Translations under genes and position numbers: made by a program | Notes under the pieces: generated by a model | Told to the model about the DNA's origin: nothing | The model's input: only the letters and a program-made list of their open reading frames with translations | Databases searched by the model: none | From: Candidatus Adlerbacteria bacterium | GTDB lineage: Bacteria > Patescibacteriota > Minisyncoccia > Phycocordibacterales > SBAW01 | Assembly: GCA_903824155.1 (NCBI GenBank) | Contig: CAIJVL010000057.1 | Span: forward strand, 1-23,465 | Reading direction: 5' to 3' | Length of the DNA: 23,465 bases | In this document: in pieces, positions 21,787 through 23,465 of the stretch | Numbering within the stretch: position 1 is the first letter of the stretch | Layout of the letters: each line of letters starts with the position of its first letter

Positions 21787-22314
21787 ATGACTCAGTCTGC
21801 AACACTCGAAGCGACCGTTCGTTTGATAAAGCCAACGGCAAAGATGAGTATCAGGCTTTTGCGCCAAGCGATCGAACAGGTCACCAAAGCAAAGGGCAGC
21901 GATTATCTGAGCCTTGAGCTGAACTACAGCAATACCCGCAGCGCAATCGCGCATCTGATGGCGCATGATCGCTATCAAGTTTCTTGGGTCAAGGATAGAG
22001 TACTCGAACTGGTACAGATGACGCGTGAACTCTTGTCTAAGCCGGGCGTCGAGAAGCTCTCGAAAAAGAAGGACTGGGTCGAGCAACTCGGCAGTACAAC
22101 CGACAAGCTCGAACGTTTTGCACTTAAGAACATGGCCGAGGATTCGATATCTCGTCACGACATCGAAACGTTCCTATGCGTTGTTGAGGCCGATCAAGAT
22201 CTCCACAAAAAAGAGGGTCTTGATCCTTCGGACATCATCCCGGTGCCACATTTCGTGCTAGCGCAGATGATAGTTACCAACTTCAAGGCGTATGACAAAA
22301 CGCTTAATACTTGA
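21787..22314 (+). CDS. hypothetical helical protein, cassette unit A
   Basis: A 175-aa soluble, mostly helical protein without a recognised family. Helices are suggested by LIKPTAKMSIRLLRQAIEQVTKA, VKDRVLELVQMTRELLSK and TTDKLERFALKNMAED. A later part carries IETFLCVVEADQDLHKKEGLD. No catalytic motif, signal peptide or membrane segment is visible. The start is supported by AGGGGGAG 3 bases before the ATG. The gene has its own promoter and terminator and lies alone between repeats R1 and R2. Confidence 0.7.
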   Translation: MTQSATLEATVRLIKPTAKMSIRLLRQAIEQVTKAKGSDYLSLELNYSNTRSAIAHLMAHDRYQVSWVKDRVLELVQMTRELLSKPGVEKLSKKKDWVEQLGSTTDKLERFALKNMAEDSISRHDIETFLCVVEADQDLHKKEGLDPSDIIPVPHFVLAQMIVTNFKAYDKTLNT

Positions 22315-22366
22315 TCGGCTCATCGCCGATCGAAAGGCCGCTCAACTGGGCGGTCTTTTTCTTTTT
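22313..22366 (+). terminator. double hairpin terminator of unit A
   Basis: A 7-bp hairpin GATCGGC/GCCGATC overlaps the stop codon. It is followed by an 8-bp stem GGCCGCTC/GGGCGGTC (two wobble pairs, loop AACT) at 22336-22355 and TTTTTCTTTTTC. Confidence 0.85.
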
Positions 22367-22377
22367 CAAAAACATTT

Positions 22378-22410
22378 GTGCGCCGTATGGAACGAGATTG
22401 GAACTATTTT
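22378..22410 (+). repeat. cassette-boundary repeat R2
   Basis: The same sequence as R1 from GTGCGCCG to ACTATTTT, 721 bases further on. It lies between the terminators of the converging unit A and unit B genes. Confidence 0.92.
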
Positions 22411-22417
22411 AGCAGAG

Positions 22418-22458
22418 AGAGTATAGAAAAAGCCCCACCGGAATGACCCGGCAGGGCT
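22418..22458 (-). terminator. terminator of unit B (minus strand)
   Basis: On the minus strand an 11-bp stem AGCCCTGCCGG/CCGGTGGGGCT (two wobble pairs) is followed by TTTTCTATACTC. Confidence 0.85.
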
Positions 22459-22483
22459 TGTTTGAGAATAGCCGCGATACTGC

Positions 22484-22669
22484 TCAGGCAGCCATTTGGT
22501 TTGGGACTTCCTTGAGCTTTGTGTCCAACTTCAATAGGAACACCCAAAGGAAGATTCCGGTTTCCCCGCGGATCAGTTCGCTTTCCGCTTCGAGTCGCGG
22601 CTTTTCGAAGCAGATTTCGATTGCACCGTACTGGGCATCTTCTCGCAAGCTGCCGAGTACGAGTTTCAT
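22484..22669 (-). CDS. unit B second reading frame (possible -1 frame extension)
   Basis: From the ATG at 22669 this frame encodes 61 residues (MKLVLGSLREDAQYGAIEIC...), but it is open upstream to a GTG/ATG-like start near 22774 and overlaps the 22690-22899 frame. The upstream part (GKTEILPCDSSHRSGLDEK) looks like real protein. A -1 shift at 22750-22756 (G GGA AAA) would join the first frame to this one and give a single 138-aa protein. As a separate gene it has only a weak ribosome-binding site (GGAAAG). No family is recognised. It is either the C-terminal half of one frameshifted gene or a small second gene. Confidence 0.5.
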   Translation of the reverse strand: MKLVLGSLREDAQYGAIEICFEKPRLEAESELIRGETGIFLWVFLLKLDTKLKEVPNQMAA

Positions 22670-22689
22670 TTCCCGGTCTTTCCAATCGT

Positions 22690-22899
22690 TCAGGCCGGTT
22701 TTTTCATCGAGACCGCTCCGATGGCTTGAATCGCAGGGAAGGATTTCGGTTTTCCCAGTGAACCGAATTCCCACGCAACTCCATCGTGACGTTCCTCAAT
22801 AGTCCAAACCTTGCCGCCGCAGTTGAAAAGAAGAAGTGCGCTACGGAAAGCATCGAGAATCTGCCTCCCTGTATACTTTCCAGAAAGTCGAACACGCAT
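22690..22899 (-). CDS. unit B first reading frame, 69 aa
   Basis: A 69-aa frame (MRVRLSGKYTGRQILDAFRS...) with a clear start: GGAGG lies 5 bases before the ATG. The frame stays open further upstream, but that stretch passes through the repeat R3 and is not protein-like. Codons 49-50 lie in the heptamer G GGA AAA, the X XXY YYZ pattern of -1 frameshift sites, and the -1 frame continues as the 22484 frame. The 0 frame ends with SMKKPA. No family is recognised. The gene is the only one between R2 and R3 apart from its extension. Confidence 0.6.
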   Translation of the reverse strand: MRVRLSGKYTGRQILDAFRSALLLFNCGGKVWTIEERHDGVAWEFGSLGKPKSFPAIQAIGAVSMKKPA

Positions 22900-22933
22900 G
22901 AGTTCCTCCAGCGTTAAGGTTGCAGCTGAAAAT

Positions 22934-22962
22934 AAACTACCACAGTAGTATATAAAAATCAA
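22934..22962 (-). promoter_or_regulatory. promoter of unit B
   Basis: On the minus strand TTGATT (22962-22957), 17-base spacer, TAGTTT (22939-22934). The -35 box touches repeat R3. A TATACT at 22952-22947 is an alternative -10. Confidence 0.5.
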
Positions 22963-22965
22963 TTT

Positions 22966-22998
22966 GTGCACCCTATGGAACGAGATTGGAACGGTTTT
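22966..22998 (+). repeat. cassette-boundary repeat R3
   Basis: As R1 and R2 but with GTGCACCC in place of GTGCGCCG and GGTTTT in place of TATTTT; the central 19 bases (TATGGAACGAGATTGGAAC) are identical. Confidence 0.88.
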
Positions 22999-22999
22999 G

Positions 23000-23048
23000 A
23001 ATAAAAAATAGGAAACCGCTCGACCGGAGCGGAATCCGGTCGAGCGGT
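23000..23048 (-). terminator. terminator of unit C (minus strand)
   Basis: A perfect 13-bp stem ACCGCTCGACCGG/CCGGTCGAGCGGT (23015-23027 with 23036-23048). On the minus strand it is followed by TTTCCTATTTTTTATTC. Confidence 0.9.
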
Positions 23049-23057
23049 ATATTGAGA

Positions 23058-23258
23058 TTAATCCCCAAGTGTAAAATTCGCCGAAACGAATCCTAACAGG
23101 CCAAGGAGTGCCAGCCCGCATAATCCCCACAGGCTATTGGTAAACCAGATGAGGAACATGGTAAAGATTACCGCCATGACGATAGTGGCTATCCAAGCAG
23201 CCATTGCTGCTTGAAAGGCCTTTGCGCCTGCAATCATATTGTTGTCTTGTTGCGACAT
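23058..23258 (-). CDS. small two-helix membrane protein, cassette unit C
   Basis: A 66-aa protein with a short polar N-terminus (MSQQDNNMIAGAKAFQ) and two hydrophobic helices (about 17-40 and 43-60) ending FTLGD. I do not recognise the family; it is not clearly related to the pilin-like proteins. The ATG is preceded by GGAGG at 6 bases. Its promoter stands against the tRNA-Tyr 3' end and its terminator next to repeat R3, so the unit is complete. A membrane role is likely; toxin, holin-like or transport helper functions are all open. Confidence 0.65.
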   Translation of the reverse strand: MSQQDNNMIAGAKAFQAAMAAWIATIVMAVIFTMFLIWFTNSLWGLCGLALLGLLGFVSANFTLGD

Positions 23259-23305
23259 TGTGCGCCTCCAGCACAGTTTGAGAAACGAAAAGAATACCGT
23301 GTATT

Positions 23306-23333
23306 ACACTACACGAAAAAATAAATTTGTCAA
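23306..23333 (-). promoter_or_regulatory. promoter of unit C
   Basis: On the minus strand TTGACA (23333-23328), 16-base spacer, TAGTGT (23311-23306). The -35 box lies 4 bases from the end of the tRNA gene. Confidence 0.6.
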
Positions 23334-23336
23334 ATG

Positions 23337-23419
23337 TGCGCCGGGAAGGATTCGAACCTTCGTAGGCCGAAGCCGACAGGTTTACAGCCTGTTGTAATTG
23401 ACCACTCTACCACCTCCGC
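23337..23419 (-). tRNA. tRNA-Tyr(GTA) with imperfect acceptor stem
   Basis: The anticodon arm ACAGG CTGTAAA CCTGT gives GTA. The variable arm CGGCTTCGGCC is long (class II) and the T arm is GAAGGTTCGAATCCTTC. The 3' acceptor strand is CCGGCGC with discriminator A. The adjacent 5' strand GCGGAGG pairs at only 5 of 7 positions. A fully complementary GCGCCGG stands about 45 bases further, at 23458-23464, beyond a GGC-rich stretch. Confidence 0.85.
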
Positions 23420-23445
23420 CTCCGCCGCCGCCGCCGCCGCGAGTC
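23414..23445 (-). repeat. GGC/GGA trinucleotide run next to tRNA-Tyr
   Basis: On the minus strand about six GGC units followed by GGAGGCGGAGG lead into the tRNA D arm. A hairpin GCCGCG/CGCGGC stands just upstream. Confidence 0.7.
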
Positions 23446-23465
23446 GCGGCACCTGTGCCGGCGCC

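Noticed and set aside
21657..22998. CRISPR array
   Set aside because: Only three repeats, 590-720 bases apart with genes between them; spacers of that size do not fit CRISPR.
22690..23130. 146-aa form of the unit B protein
   Set aside because: The upstream extension would be encoded by terminator, repeat R3 and promoter sequence; the ATG at 22899 with GGAGG is far better supported.

Overview
The window looks like a chromosomal piece of a Patescibacteria/CPR bacterium, most like Parcubacteria. The points in favour are a DUF4446 gene beside a short translation initiation factor IF-2 that has no N-terminal extension, a run of small two-helix VirB2/TrbC-type pilin-like proteins, many genes that seem to start at or within a few bases of a -10 box (leaderless transcripts), and very tight spacing. 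TGA is used as an ordinary stop (for example at 4105-4107 and 7230-7232), so the SR1/Gracilibacteria code is unlikely. The assignment rests on recognition by eye, not on a tree.

Layout. 1-1836 is the 3' part of gyrA, followed after 3 bases by an AT-rich zeta-toxin-like kinase and a 67-aa partner. 2803-3441 holds no convincing protein; its right part has a promoter, several stem-loops and a strong terminator and may be an unidentified structured RNA. 3493-7772 is an accessory zone of short transcription units, each with its own promoter and terminator: two HAD phosphatases behind a duplicated terminator/promoter module, a tight operon HAD / sigma-region-2-like / DUF1653 / HIT, and several small proteins of unknown function. 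7832-11545 (+) holds a methyltransferase, a membrane-anchored solute-binding protein without an ABC transporter, and five small pilin-like membrane proteins. 11604-13750 (-) is an SPFH/band 7 protein plus a polytopic membrane protein behind a near-consensus promoter.

13929-14333 (-) carries tRNA-Leu(TAG), tRNA-Lys(CTT), tRNA-Leu(TAA) and tRNA-Cys(GCA), preceded in transcription order by DUF4446, infB and rbfA. Divergent to these lies a NifS-like cysteine desulfurase with an in-frame palindromic insertion. It is followed by an HtrA-like protein without catalytic residues and a ClpB/ClpC-type AAA+ protein.

The right end (21657-23419) is the most unusual part. Three near-identical repeats separate one-gene units, each with its own promoter and terminator, and the array ends at the 3' end of a tRNA-Tyr gene. 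The same 8-base start of the repeat also occurs at the tRNA 3' boundary. This fits a small cassette array at a tRNA gene; no integrase is visible in the window.
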